Shown here piece after piece: positions 12,158 through 23,742 of a stretch of DNA of 64,000 nt. Position 1 is the stretch's first letter, and each line of letters starts with the position of its first letter. This DNA comes from Castanea sativa (taxonomy: Eukaryota; Streptophyta; Magnoliopsida; Fagales; Fagaceae), in the NCBI RefSeq assembly GCF_040712315.1, contig NC_134017.1, forward strand, positions 10,074,001 to 10,138,000, given 5' to 3'. The notes beneath the pieces are model-generated. The model saw only the letters and a program-made list of their open reading frames with translations, was not told the origin of the DNA and did no database searches. A program made the translations under genes and the position numbers.

Positions 12158-12182
12158 AAAAAAAAAAAAAAAAAAAAAAAAA
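12158..12182. repeat. Poly-A tract (plus strand)
   Basis: A run of about 24 A upstream of the antisense gene. On the minus strand it is a T-rich stretch that could be the polypyrimidine tract of a 5' UTR intron. Confidence 0.6.
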
Positions 12183-12454
12183 CCAAGAATCAGATACTTG
12201 CGAAGAAGGAAAAAAGGAGAAGGGAGAGGAAGAAAAAGCTTACCTCGAAGAAGCGAGAAGCCCAACAGCCAAGCAAACAACCAAACTCAAAAGGAAGCAA
12301 AGAAATATACGAAGAGGGTGCTTAGAGGAGAAGAACTGAAGATTGAAAGAAAATGAAAAGTAAAGTACAAAGAAAGAAGTTTAAAAACCAAATAGAAGTG
12401 AAAACCGAAAATCGGCGGGAAACCCAAGGGTCAGTCCCTCTCCAACCACATCAC

Positions 12455-12464
12455 GCCACGTGGC
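12455..12464. promoter_or_regulatory. G-box palindrome GCCACGTGGC
   Basis: A perfect 10-bp palindrome with a CACGTG core, about 570 bp upstream of the proposed antisense start and 130 bp before the 3' LTR. G-boxes bind bZIP/bHLH factors in plants. A link to antisense transcription is inference. Confidence 0.4.
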
Positions 12465-12594
12465 CACAACCCACGTAACGCCGCCATAACGCATTCAATG
12501 CGGCACGAAATCCCAAAGGGCAAAAAAAAAAAAAAAAAAAAAAACCGTTCAGCTTCCACGGTCGTCACTGACGACCATGAAGCCCGGAGGCATC

Positions 12595-13059
12595 TGATAA
12601 TACTGACGAAGATAGGTATAGACGAAGCTGCCTTCACGGACGAACATGATCAGTATCCGCGTCATCAAAAAGAATTAATGCCATTCAATGCTACCAATAA
12701 AGCTCCAACCGTTACAAGACCAGCTGGACGAACCGATGGGAACGCATTAAAGTCCATAACTCCACCAGAGACGTTATCAGGGAGTCATTAACACTCCAAC
12801 GGCTATAATCTCCAAGGATATATAAAACCCTCACAACACCAATACAAGGTACGGAAAAAAGACAGCATTACCACTTGAGTCATTCTTATTGACATTTCTA
12901 TAATCATCTTCCTTGGTACTGACTTTATCATCGGAGGCGTTGTGGCAGGCACCACACCGGTGACCACTTGAGTAAGTTCTTGCTCCCGTAGGGTCGTCAG
13001 AGTACATCCAGGAGCCATCTGGACGAGTCCCAGCAAACCAACGAGGTACTGCTTCATCA
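12595..13059 (+). repeat. 3' LTR (465 bp)
   Basis: Starts TGATAATACTGACGAAG and ends TGCTTCATCA. It matches 3267-3745 apart from the 15-bp indel and about a dozen substitutions. TATATAAA is at 12819-12826. Confidence 0.95.
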
Positions 13060-13898
13060 ATAGGGTTGGAATCTCTAAGCATCAACTCCTTTTTATTAAT
13101 ATTTGTATAAGTTACATAGCCAGCAAGTTTTGAATTCAAGACCTTATCCTTGATCCCATTATTATGGAGGAGGAAGTGTAATTTGAGGTAGAACTCATTG
13201 TTATGGTAAAATCGCTCTAATTAATTTAATTTGTCCATAGCATCTACTCCATAATAGTTACTACTTCAAATAGAAGCATGTTTATCAACAAAATTGGGAA
13301 TTTGAAAATTGTTAAAGAGGGAGGAAATGCTCATTTGCAACATTGAAGTTTTCAAGAAATCTAACAACCAGTATAGAACTACCTAGCTATGAACAAACAC
13401 AAAAACATGATTTCAAGAAAGACCTTATAGAAGCTAAACAGACTTACAATAGGCATTCAAAAACTAGTAATTAAATTTAAACACTCCTTGAAGATGTCTT
13501 ATTTAGAATCAATTTAAGTGTCCCCAAGGCATCTTCCCCTCCCCTCCCCATCACCCAAGGCCACCATCATTCCCTCACTTTGCTGCCCAATTGTAGATTT
13601 CTTTTGCTGACACTTCAGGTCAAAAGTGAATGAATGTTGACTTGAACTTTGCTTGAATAACTTAAAAGTTTTCAAATAACTAAATTTGTTTTGAGGAAAC
13701 TAGTAAAAAAGATCAGGTAATCACCGAAACAGATTAAAGATCACTCCTTCATTGCATGATAATCCCACTACTTCAAATATAGAAAGGATAAGTCACAAGA
13801 ATATTCAAAGATACTGAACATCTCAAGCCACACTCATGCAACTTCAAACTCATAATGCAACATGGAAAAGGTTTCTGGATTGCCAAACATAATCTTAC
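13060..13898. other. Intronic/intergenic part of duplicated segment A
   Basis: No gene is seen. 13150-13240 (ATTATTATGGAGGAGGAAGT) is shared with 36180-36250, and 13300-13430 is shared with 34600-34800. It starts with the right-hand ATAGG target duplication. It probably includes an intron of the SET-like pseudogene. Confidence 0.55.
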
Positions 13899-14130
13899 CA
13901 GGACGGTCAATAGATTGGTCATTCCTGCCAACAAACCAAGGCCACTCCAATGAGGAGCAGCTGTTGGTTGTGGAGGCATTCCATGTTCGTCACCTATCCT
14001 TTTAGTATCAGGAAGAAAAATTACATCCATGGACATGGATATTTTCTTGGACTTGCTTCTGTTGATCAGCAAGAGAGGCTTTACTAGCCATATCAATGAT
14101 CTCCACTGCATCTGCCTCATCAGAATTCCT
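13899..14130 (-). pseudogene. SET-like gene, N-terminal exon, copy A
   Basis: The minus strand reads [19 protein letters not shown]. An internal deletion and frame shift follow, then [31 protein letters not shown] and a splice-donor-like GTAAG after the CTG at 13899. It is homologous to 28974-29250 and 35218-35480. The deletion removes the block KSFSM seen in the other copies. It belongs with the C-terminal fragment at 420-1106, about 13 kb away because of the later insertions. Confidence 0.65.
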
Positions 14131-15822
14131 TTCCAAATGTTGGTAGTTGGATGTTTAAGTCTTTATTGAGAAGAATTTAGAGATTAAAGGACAATCGATG
14201 AAATTGTACACTGAGTGACAAAGGTAGCATGAATTCATATGAAGCCAAGTGGTAAAGTAGTGAACAAACAAAATAACATCTACACAAATTGTTGTGGAAA
14301 CAGCACCCCAAGATTCATATTAATAACAATAAATAATAGACATATACACACAAAGAACACTAGCATTAATGTTTTTTGGCAAACTGCCTACATCCATGGC
14401 AACGTTAGAGAAAGTTTTACTAAAAAAAAAAAAAAAAGGAGATACAAATGTTCGTGGTTCGCCAACCTGCTTCTTTTGCTGCCTCTATTACCACCATATA
14501 TTCTAACTTAGTGTATAGAGCAATTGTATCCTGTAGAATTGATTTCTAGCAGATTGGGTCACCGGCAAACACAAACACAGCCCGTCAAGGACCTTCTACA
14601 CATAACATCTACATAAATAATCCAAAAACATCCCAATAGGTGATGCTTGCACCTGCCAAATCATAAAATTCCATTAAAGTTAGTGGAACCACATTCAGCA
14701 AACATGAAAGGTAAATTCCCAAATAAAGCACAAGAGAGCCCCATGTTTTACAAATATACCACAAGATAAAAAAAAAAAAAAAAAAAGTTGTTTCTTTGAA
14801 TGGTAAATATATGATCATTTAAATTTTATGAGATTGGCAAATAAAAAGGTGGAGTTGGTATTTGTTTCGGCCTAATAGGTTATTTGATACTCAAATATGC
14901 AAAACTACCCATGTCACAATTTGAATGATTAATTGACCAGATTATTTTGGCATTTAAGGAATTGGGAAAAAAAAGGGTAGAGTAAGTATATCTTTCTGGC
15001 TAATAGATTATTTAACACTCAAATAAGAAAAAGTGACCGTGTCATAGTTTAACACTCATATATTTGGGATTATAGTGTATTGTTTTTATTTCAAATACCA
15101 AAACAAGCTTGCATTACCATAAGCAAAACAATTATGATCAACAAGTACATAAGAAGCACTTAGTCAATATACTTGTTTTGAAACTTAACTTAGCTAAATA
15201 AAGGAAAAAGGTAAATAATTAAGCCAATATTTTCTTCTTTCAATAATTGACACCTAAGTACAGTACTTAAGTTTTTTCCTTAATATTTTATTTGTAAATC
15301 TCCCTATGGAATTGAAGCTTATACTGTATAAGGTGAGAAAATATGCTATGCATTGTATTAAAAAATAGTAATAATAAAATTAACAATTTTAATTTTATAT
15401 TTTTAAAACAAAACAAAAACTACACCACATATTTCATGTATTTTTATATGAGAAACAATTCCTCCTGGCATAGTAGCCCTCTGTTTCTATTGAGAATTTC
15501 ACACGATCTCTCTATTTGTTCTTTCGAATATCTCTAAAAGAAGTTCAATGGTAGCTCAAAGATAACGATATCCTTTAAGATATCCGCATGAACTTTATTT
15601 CTAACACAATGTACTAGTTTCAAATAAAGACTGAGGCTAGAGGCATGCCATATTTGTTGAAAAAAATCAAAATGACTATCACATTTAGTTATGAATTAAA
15701 TTAAATATTCAAAATAAGTGATTGCTACATTAACATGAACGAACCAGTATTTAAGGACATATTATTTGAAGCAATACCTTTTAGCTAGATACTGATATCC
15801 TTCACTAACTAAGGCAGTCACT
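14131..15822. other. AT-rich intergenic DNA with a short internal duplication
   Basis: No gene is supported. Two related about 140-bp copies lie at about 14840-14930 and 14970-15060, sharing a CTAATAG.TTATTT.A.ACTCAAATA pattern. 15665-15790 resembles 36870-36990, the 3' flank of the intact RLP, so the RLP duplication extends past the stop codon. Confidence 0.5.
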
Positions 15823-18319
15823 TCATAGCTTTTCTAGTAACCATTTCACCTTTAGTATTGTAGTCACATAAAACCAATCCTTTGTGTCATTGACAAATTT
15901 GAAATAAGCATGCCTCCATGTCCTTTTAAAGAAGAGACCTCCACAAACTCCCCAAAAGCCAATTGGGAATCCAACTCCCACACCTATATAGAAGCTAGAA
16001 CTTTTAGAGTCCTCTTTAGTTTTTCCAATTGATGTTCTATTATGAGATTCTCCAATTAGGGGTGTGCAGCTTTTTTGGAGAGGATCACCACACAATTAAG
16101 GATTGCCAATATATCTGACAGCATCAAAAGATTGAAGTTGGGTGCTTGAAAGAATTCTACCTGAGAAATTGTTATATGACAAGTCCAAGTAATCAAGATA
16201 TGTCAAATTAAACATACTTGGAGGAATTTCACCTGATAGATGATTTTGTGAGAGATCCATTGACTCTAACTCCTTCATTAGCCCAATGTTTGCTGGTATG
16301 TTGCCCATCAAATGATTTCAAGATAAGTTCAAAAATCGTAATTCAAAAAGAATTGATATTTCAATAGGAATTGATCCAGACAAATTGTTACTTGAAAGGT
16401 CTATGATCCTCACAAATTTAAGGTTATCTTCATATTGTAGTTCATATCCTTTTGGAACCAGCATAAGATTCTCAAGGTAAGAGCCATAGTTAAAGCTGTA
16501 CTCTAAATTGTCAAAATAAAAATCTTGATTAGGGTCAGGCATAACCATGGCATTGATATTTTTAAAGCAACTTGGTATGGACCATGATAGGCTATTATTT
16601 GCAAGATCCAATATTCTAAGAGAAGATATTTGGCTTATATTTAGAGGTATATTTCCCTTGAATCCACTAGATCTTAGACGGAGAACTATAAGTTGTGTCA
16701 ATTTTGTAATCCAGAGTGGTATAGTCCTTGAAAAATTATTATCACCTATATCAATGAGCAATAATTTTGAGCACCTTTCCAATGACGAAGGAATATCCCC
16801 GTAGATATTATTATTTCGTAAACTCAATGATTTGAGTTCAACTAAAGACCCCAGAGAATAAGGAAAATTCTTCCTGATAGATTATTGCTCCCCAAGTTTA
16901 AATGGATCAAAGATTGCTAGTACCTCCAACAGTTAGAAAGATCTCCAAGTAAGAAATTGTTTGATACATCTAGAACCTGCAATTTATTTATTTATATTCA
17001 TCTTTTGGCTTAAGAAAGTGGAAATCAGTCCAAAAAATGAATTGTTAGCTAGATTGAGCACTTCAACATTTGCAGACAACCTTGGCAATCACCCCTTAAA
17101 GTGATTAGTTCTTAGATTCAAAATTGTAGAATTCAACAAAATGTCTGGTACATCCTCTTCTATGTTGTGTTTAGAGAGACCAACCTTCTGAATGTTTGAA
17201 ATCCAATCCCAAAACCAACTTGGAGCCTTACCCGAAACTCCTGACAAGGGCAATAATAAAACCTGAAGGGATCTTTGCGTATGTAGCCATGTAGGAAAGT
17301 TGGGACCTATCTTGTAGTAGCTCATGTCAACATATTCAAGTTGAAAAGGTGGAACCCAATTGGAATTCATGTTAAAGAACAAAGGTGTATAAGAGATATA
17401 CAATACTTTTAATTTCCCTAATTTGGAGAAATGTGCTTCATCGAGATTGCCTATGAAGAAATTAAGTGAAATAGATACTACCAATAGATTTGAGAGAAGT
17501 CCAAGACTCTTTGGAACGGTGCCATTTAACTTAGTTCCATCAAGGAGTAAGATTTGCAATTCAGATAAATTCCCAATGGACAAAGGAATAGGACCACTTA
17601 AAGAATTACCACTAAGACTGAGATATTTCAAATGCTTAAGCTGTCCTAGAAAATCTGGAATTTTTCCGCTCAAAGAATTATCTCCGAGATCGAGATATTC
17701 TAATTTCTGAAAATGCAAAATGCTAGGTGGCATCCCGCCTATCAGAGAACTTTCGGCCAGGTAAAGCCTTAAGAGGCTTGTACTGAGATTAGAGAACCAA
17801 TCAGGTATCTCATGATTGAAATTATTTTCAAAAAGATAAAGGACTTGAAGAGATGCGAAATTTGCTGATGCAAGAGTTGTATTCAGACTATCAAGATGAC
17901 AATATTGCAAGTATAGCTCCGAAAGAGTTGGGAACTTACGGATTATTTGAAGCCAGCTAACTTCTCTGTGAAGGTCGGCTAAGCCCAAGTCAAGGTATTG
18001 TATGGAAGAGAGACTAGACATCCAATGAAGGTTATCTGCATAAAGGCCTAAATTACGTCCAAGATTTAGATAGTGAAGGCTTGAAAGGTTCCCAAGTTGA
18101 TAAGGTATGACCCCACAAAACCCAGCACCATGGAGCTTAAGATGTCTCATACTACCCATTGAACCAAGAAAACTTGGAATGCCAGTACAATTAAATTCAT
18201 TCTCACTCAGCCTAAGTAAATCAAATGTTCTAATTCTAGCAACGAATGACTAATAGCACTGCCTAACCTCTTTCCGTAGTTGAAATCTTCAGCACCATCC
18301 CATGATGAAAGCTTGAATT

Positions 18320-19987
18320 TGTGTGAAAACACAAGAGCTTGTTTAGACCCGCAATAACAATTACGACTTGATTGCTTTTACTCTAACTTAAACTAAGTAC
18401 AGTATAAGAGTAAATGAGCGCAAACAACTGATAAAACTACTCTAAGCCATATTTATTCAATATCAACAATAAAAGAAAAGCTTAAAGAGTAGGGAAGAAA
18501 GATGCAAACACAAGATATCACTGAGACGTGTTATCGAAGAAGAAACTGAAGTACTCGGCGAAAAACTTCTCCGCCACCCTCCAAGCAGTAATCGATCCAC
18601 TAGATAATAAAGTTGGAGTACACAAATAACAAGAGACCCTCCAAGCTTATTCTACCAAATGTACTTGAGCCCTCTAAGCTCCTACTACCACTAGCTTCTC
18701 GGAACCTTGTCTTCTCTAGCTTTCCCGAATCCCGCAATTTAGCCTGATTGCATCCGCCAATGAATGGCTTCTTCCAATACTTACCAACAGCATCAAAACC
18801 TCACTTTACAGTCAAATTGGGTGTGGTAAGTGTTAGGGTTATCAACCTCTCAAGAATTTAAAGATAGAGAGGTAGGAGTAAAGGAAAACCACAAGAAAAT
18901 GTGTAGATGATTGTGGGTATAACAATCTCTAACTCTCAAGTGTATTTTCTAGGGGTTTTCTCTTTGAAAAGCACTTCTTACAATATATGGGTAATGAGGG
19001 TATATATAGTGTGGATAAAGACTTGGTAAAACAAAATATGACAAATTAGCCAAACAGAATGTTTCACGAGTACTTCATGGGAAGGCCTTACTCGTGAGAC
19101 ACTTGTGAAAACTCCAGGCTGTCATGACTCTTCAACAATAAAAGAAAAGCTTAAAGAGTAGAGAAGAAAGATGCAAATACAAGATAACACCAAGACGAGT
19201 TATTAAAGAAGAAACCGGAGTACTCGGCGAAAAACCTCTCCGCTACCCTCCAAGTGGTAATCGATCCACTAGAGAATAAAGTTGGAGTACACGAATAACA
19301 AAAGACCCTACAAGCCTAGTCTACCAAATGTACTTAAGCCCTCCAAACTCCCGCTACTAACTAGCTTCTCAGAACCTTATCTTCTCTCGCTTTCACGAAT
19401 CTCGCAATTCAGCCCGATTGCATCCGCCAATGAATGGCTTCTTCCAATACTTCCCAATAGCATCAAAACCTTACTTTACACTCAGATTGGGCGTGATAAG
19501 TGTTTGGGCTATTAACCTCTCAAGGATTTAGAGATGGAGAGGCAGAAGTAGAGGAAAACCACAAGGAAATGTGTAGATGATTGTGATATAACAATCTCTA
19601 ACTCTCAAGTGTATTTTTTAGGGTTTTCTCTCTGAAAAACACTTCTTATAATATGTGGGTAATGAGGGTATATGTAGTGTGACTAAAGACTTGGAAAAAC
19701 AAAACATGACAAATTAGCCAAACAGATCATGTTTCACGAGTATTTCGCGGGAAGGCCTTACCTGCGAGACACTTGCAAAAACTCCAGGCTGTCATGACTC
19801 TTCACCTTCTAGTCATGTGCTCTACACGTGGCTATTTCGCGGGTTAGCTTCTCGCGAAATCCACTTGTTCTTCATTTTAAGCTTGAGTCTTCACACTCAT
19901 CCCTTACAATTAAAAATCCACATAAATACAGGAAAATATGATTGAATAAATTATAATCAAATTTGGCACGGAATTAAAACCAACACA
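18320..19987. mobile_element. Repeat insertion in RLP1, possibly a solo LTR or TRIM-like element
   Basis: The sequence interrupts the RLP1 LRRNT/LRR junction and begins TGTGTGAAAACACAAG. A plausible end is AAAACCAACACA at 19987, giving TG...CA termini. I found no clean target duplication, so the limits are uncertain by tens of bases. Inside is a near-perfect tandem duplication of about 668 bp. No coding frame is visible. Confidence 0.5.
18465..19800. repeat. Tandem duplication, two units of about 668 bp
   Basis: Unit 1 (18465-19132) and unit 2 (19133-19800) both start CAACAATAAAAGAAAAGCTT and end CTGTCATGACTCTT. They share blocks such as GTACTCGGCGAAAAAC and GTAATCGATCCACTAGA throughout. Confidence 0.85.
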
Positions 19988-20390
19988 AAATAGTTGTAAA
20001 TTACAACTTTACACATGAAAAATTGAGGTGGAGCTCTGTGACGCGACCAGTAATGTTGTCGTAGCAAACTCCGTCCCATCTACAACAATCTTTTTGTTTA
20101 GTCCAGGAGGAGAGTAGGATTTCAGAATTAATGAAACCTTTTTTGAAGCTTAGAAGTGCTTGTTTCTCTTTGTCATTGCAAGAAACATTTGAGTTTGACT
20201 CTGCTTTGAAGAAGAAGCTTAAACTGAGGGTAGCTACAAAGAAGTATAGGAAGAAGAACATGAGTTGCAAAATAAGCACCCATTACAGAGCAAAAATGAA
20301 GGAAGAGAAAGTTTCAAAAGAGAAGTATGAAGGAAGAAAAGCTGAGTGTGAGCAGTGGAGGTGATGCAATTGGAGGATACTAGCTTAATA

Positions 20391-20399
20391 ATATATAGT
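20391..20399 (-). promoter_or_regulatory. TATA-like element upstream of RLP1
   Basis: The minus strand reads CACTATATATTATT about 110 bp upstream of the RLP1 ATG. The surrounding sequence (GTGATTCTTCAA on plus) is conserved at the RLP2 promoter near 39708. Confidence 0.4.
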
Positions 20400-20819
20400 G
20401 ATTCTTCAATTACTTTCTTATTATTATATTATTTTAACGAAGACTTTGACTCGTTGACTTAGGACAAAGGCCAAAGCCCAATACTCGTCTTGTTTCACTA
20501 AACAGCATAGTAATTGCACTTCAAGAATTTTACTTGTTGACTGCTTTTTTGTTTCTTTTGTTCCGTGACTAATTTGCCAATGGACATCTCACTGTTTTCC
20601 GGTAAGGTGTTTTGATAATTAGTGAAGAATTTCAGCTTTTGTTTTTTCATGATTAAACTCTTCTGTTATGCATATGAAATACTATTTAGTGGCCTTAAAA
20701 ACATGATTGTAATATAATTACCATTTCAGGGTAGATAGATACCTATGCCCAATATCTACTAGTGAATATAAATAGTAAGATGTCATCGGAAAGAGTAATC
20801 TAGTAATTTTTGTGCTTAT
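20400..20819. other. RLP1 5' flank, shared with the RLP2 flank
   Basis: No gene is seen. 20400-20465 and 20690-20740 (ATAATTACCATTTCAGGGTAG) recur at 39720-39780 and 40905-40930, so the RLP duplication includes the upstream region. Confidence 0.55.
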
Positions 20820-21235
20820 GGTTTCCTAATTCCCAACAATTTAGATCTACCTGTGGCAATGCCCATGGATTCCACAAAGAGTGGAACCCCAAGTGTTCAA
20901 TAACCATAATACTCCAGACCAGCCAATTACTGCTATTGTTGCCACACCTGTATCGGCATTTCAACAACACCAACACCATTGCTTTGGGGATTCCATCCCC
21001 CAGAAGGAATCCCCCTTTTCTTCCAATCCCTCCATTTTCCTTTATGTTTTTACAACGTGTAATTTGGATCCTCAAGATCTTGCAAAACTAGAGGCAAGTG
21101 GAGATTATGTACGTTATGAGAATGGAGTTCTTTAATTTTAAAAATGTTTATACATTTCGGCTCCAACAGCTCAAGACAGCTTGTACATGGCACCACTGAA
21201 GAGGAATGGCTGCCTCAGTCTATCAGGTTGTGATA
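20820..21235 (+). pseudogene. RCC1-family protein gene fragment
   Basis: Plus-strand reading includes ITAIVATPVSAFQQHQHHCF, a F/L-rich block and CNLDPQDLAKLEASGDY. After a break come FGSNSSRQLVHGTTEEEWLP and QSIRL*. The FGSNSSGQLGHGTTEEEW pattern is the start of an RCC1 beta-propeller repeat in plant UVR8-like/RCC1 proteins (recollection). The LDPQDLAKLEA block precedes it in such proteins. The residues between them (a Cys-Phe-Phe-rich F-box-like stretch in relatives) are missing, and two Gly positions of the repeat are changed (R, V), so this is a broken fragment. A trace of the same sequence (AGTGGAACCCCATGTGTTCA) sits at 40931-40950 beside RLP2. Confidence 0.55.
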
Positions 21236-21645
21236 ATTTGAACATTCTTAGACCTGATACGACGAACGCAAGAATATGAAGGAACTATATTTTTCGGCCG
21301 GCATGAAAAGAAGCAAGCTGTTGTTACAATAGTTTAGAACATAAGCAATGGTCTTTGGATGTTTGCATGACCATCAAAGAAAGGTTGATCCTTATCCATA
21401 TTGACCATGTATTTCTTGTTAGTTTATTGAAAAATCAGTTTTTCTAAAAAAACCTGTGATCTGATGGTGGAGTTAACATAAAGGTTCGGTTTTCGGGGAA
21501 CTATTTTTCGTTACAGTGCTGTTCATACAATAATTAGGCAATGAGCCTTGTTAAAAGGTCAAAAAATGAGATCATACAGGAAATACACGTCTAAAATTCA
21601 CGTTGTGCATATTTGTGGAAATTAAGGCTTACAATTGACTAAGAT
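21236..21645. other. Intergenic, no feature seen
   Basis: AT-rich sequence without coding or structural signal on inspection. Confidence 0.5.
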
Positions 21646-22560
21646 ATCACCACACACAAGAGTTGGGATGTAGTGATAGGTTCATTTGATGACCATCTTT
21701 CACGAAACTGCATAGATATTTTTCATCAATATTAGAATAATCAAGAATTGATTTACTGACATATTTGGTTTCTTTGTTGGGTGACTTGTTGACCATTAAA
21801 TTATTAATTTATTATGCAATATTTTCCACAGTGTCACATAATTTTCATGTAAGGCCAAAGATTCATGTCGTGGACATTTGCATGCGTGGAAGTCATGATT
21901 GAGTAAAATATCACAAGTTTGCGCTCTTAATTACATGATTGACTTAGTGATAACATAGGCTTTAAGCCAAACCCCCAAAGATTAATGCTCACCACACACA
22001 AGTGAAGAGATGTAGTGTTGTGTTCATTTAGTGACCATCCTTCATGTAACCACATAGAGATTTTTCATCAATATCAAAATTATCAAAATTTTGACTTACT
22101 AACATCTTTTGCTTTTGTTTTTTTTGTTTTTTTTTTTATTTATTTTTTTTTTATTTATGGGTGACTTGTTGTCCATTAATCTATTATGCAATATTTTTCA
22201 CTATGCAGCATAATTTTCATGTGAGGCCAAAGATTCATGTTGTGGACAATTGTGTGGAAGTCATGATTGAGCAAAATATTATGTGTTTGTGCCCTTAATG
22301 ACATGATTGACTTAATGATAACATAGACTTTAATCCAAACCCCCAAAGAGCAAAGATCAATGCTCACCACACACAAGTGATAAGATGTAGTGTTGGATTC
22401 ATTTGACGACCATCTTTTACATAACCACGTAGAGATTTTTCATCAATATAAAAATCATAAAAAAAAAAATTGACTTGTTGACAACTTTTGTTTTTTGGTT
22501 GGGTGACTTGTTGACCATTAATCCATTATACAATATTTTCCATTGTAGGGCATAATGAGA
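21646..22560. repeat. Degenerate tandem repeat, units of about 345-375 bp
   Basis: Three successive copies start CACCACACACAAG at about 21650, 21990 and 22367. They share GGGTGACTTGTTG.CCATTAA and CATAATTTTCATGT..GGCCAAAGATTCATG. The last copy is cut off at the GT microsatellite. Related sequence occurs once near 42100-42300. Confidence 0.75.
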
Positions 22561-22570
22561 GGGTGTAATT

Positions 22571-22572
<2 letters not shown>

Positions 22573-22610
<38 letters not shown>
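22573..22610. repeat. (GT)n microsatellite
   Basis: An uninterrupted GT run of about 19 units. Confidence 0.9.
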
Positions 22611-22612
<2 letters not shown>

Positions 22613-23742
22613 AGTAGTTAGTTTGTTTCTCAAATAAATAAAATAAAAGAAAGGTTGAACATTGACGGCCACGTGAACTTGAAAAAAGTGTGAGACAAAT
22701 TGTGGAAATACAATCTTCATCTTCTTCCACAAAATATGGACCGTCCTGAGGGGGGGGGGGGGGGAGGCATAGGGGCCTGAGTCTCCCTCAACCAAAAGAA
22801 GACTTTTTTTTTTTTTTCTAAGCATAATTTTTTATGAATTTTATTATCGTATAGGGCATATGTTAGCAAACCATTTTAGAAAAATTTTTATAAGAAAACT
22901 TTTTCCAAAAAAATTTCTCATAAGAAATTTCCTACAATAGATTACTAATAGATTACATTAACCAGACTTTTTTTTTTTTTTAATAGTTGGGCCCCCTATC
23001 CTCCGAGATTATTAGCTCACTAAATTAGATAAATTTATAAATTGAAAACTAGTAAATCTATAAATTGTGATTGCACTATAATATATTTAAAAATGATGTC
23101 GTGGAAGCCTGAAGAAAGCATACACGATAGTCCCTTTAATGAAACAAAAACTAAACTGTTAGTTTATTGTAATAAACCTTGAATTTACGAGGAGTTCCTT
23201 GAATCCACAAGGTGATAGGTCTAGAATCCACCAGAGAAAACAATAGACAAAAGTTTTAATTTTTATTGATAATAAACTATGAAAAACATTTACAGGCATA
23301 GAGGCCTATTTAAGGGCTCCATAAAACTTGACAGACAAAAAAATATATTTTAAAATAACTCCTAATTAATACCTAACCATAACAGGAACCAAATTTGATC
23401 TAAAAAACATTAAAAGCATCTAAAAATAAGGAAATAAATCACCTAAATCTAAAATATATAATGCTTTTACTTTTAAAATTAAATAAATACAAAAACTAAA
23501 TTATAGATTCTATCTTACATCAAAAAACAATGGTAGTTTGTATTTTTTTTTTTCTTTGTTAATAGATGATTGTATCTAAATGTATTAAAAAAACAATAAT
23601 TTTGTGTATTTGTCATAGTTTGTTAATACTATATAGATACTTATTTTAAGTTTTTTTTTTTTTTTCTTATACTCAGGCACCCTAGCTTGATATCTTGTGT
23701 CCATCTTGTGCAAAAGTATATAAAGCTGGAAGGAGGTTCAAG
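22611..23742. other. AT-rich intergenic DNA with poly-G and poly-T runs
   Basis: No gene is seen. It contains a run of about 14 G near 22749-22763 and several T runs. 23098-23520 looks like degenerate retroelement-type sequence, but I could not fix its ends. Confidence 0.4.

Larger units (their letters stand above)
3267..13059 (+). mobile_element. Ty3/gypsy LTR retrotransposon, Tat lineage, complete
   Basis: A 9.8-kb element bounded by TG...CA LTRs (3267-3745 and 12595-13059) and a perfect 5-bp target duplication ATAGG at 3262-3266 and 13060-13064. The order is 5' LTR, primer-binding-like box, gag-pol as one frame, a 60-bp tandem array, an antisense spliced gene and the 3' LTR. Two RNase H domains plus an antisense gene with the putative gypsy-type transposon domain are typical of Tat-like elements. 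By eye the LTRs differ at roughly a dozen substitutions and by one 15-bp indel, so the insertion is fairly recent. It lies inside the SET-like pseudogene segment. The rejoined flank (GATAGG followed by GTTGGAATCT) resembles the uninterrupted sequence near 45068-45085. Confidence 0.95.
15823..20279 (-). pseudogene. LRR receptor-like protein pseudogene (RLP1, Cf/EIX type)
   Basis: Minus-strand relative of the intact RLP at 37005-39620. The N-terminus (20279-20001) has a hydrophobic signal peptide, the leader FFKAESNSNVSC and the LRRNT motif CCRWDGVCYD. The frame then enters a 1.7-kb insertion (18320-19987) and resumes as SSWDGAEDFNYGKRLG and LRR units (18318-16318). The C-terminus (16095-15823) has the transmembrane segment GVGVGFPIGFWGVCGGLFF and tail YVTTILK. 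Lesions seen: a 1-nt loss near 18225; a stop after NHFKG (17089); a frameshift and a TAG in SNCWRY*QS between 16860 and 16990; CGA to TGA at 16315-16317 (NLS*NHL); and CAG to TAA at 16096-16098 (IGNP*LCGDP). An intact protein would be an extracellular pattern or effector receptor without a kinase domain. This copy cannot make it. Confidence 0.9.

Noticed and set aside
20001..20279. Stand-alone 92-aa secreted Cys-rich protein
   Set aside because: It is the signal peptide and LRRNT of RLP1, cut off by the repeat insertion; the stop lies in inserted or flanking sequence.
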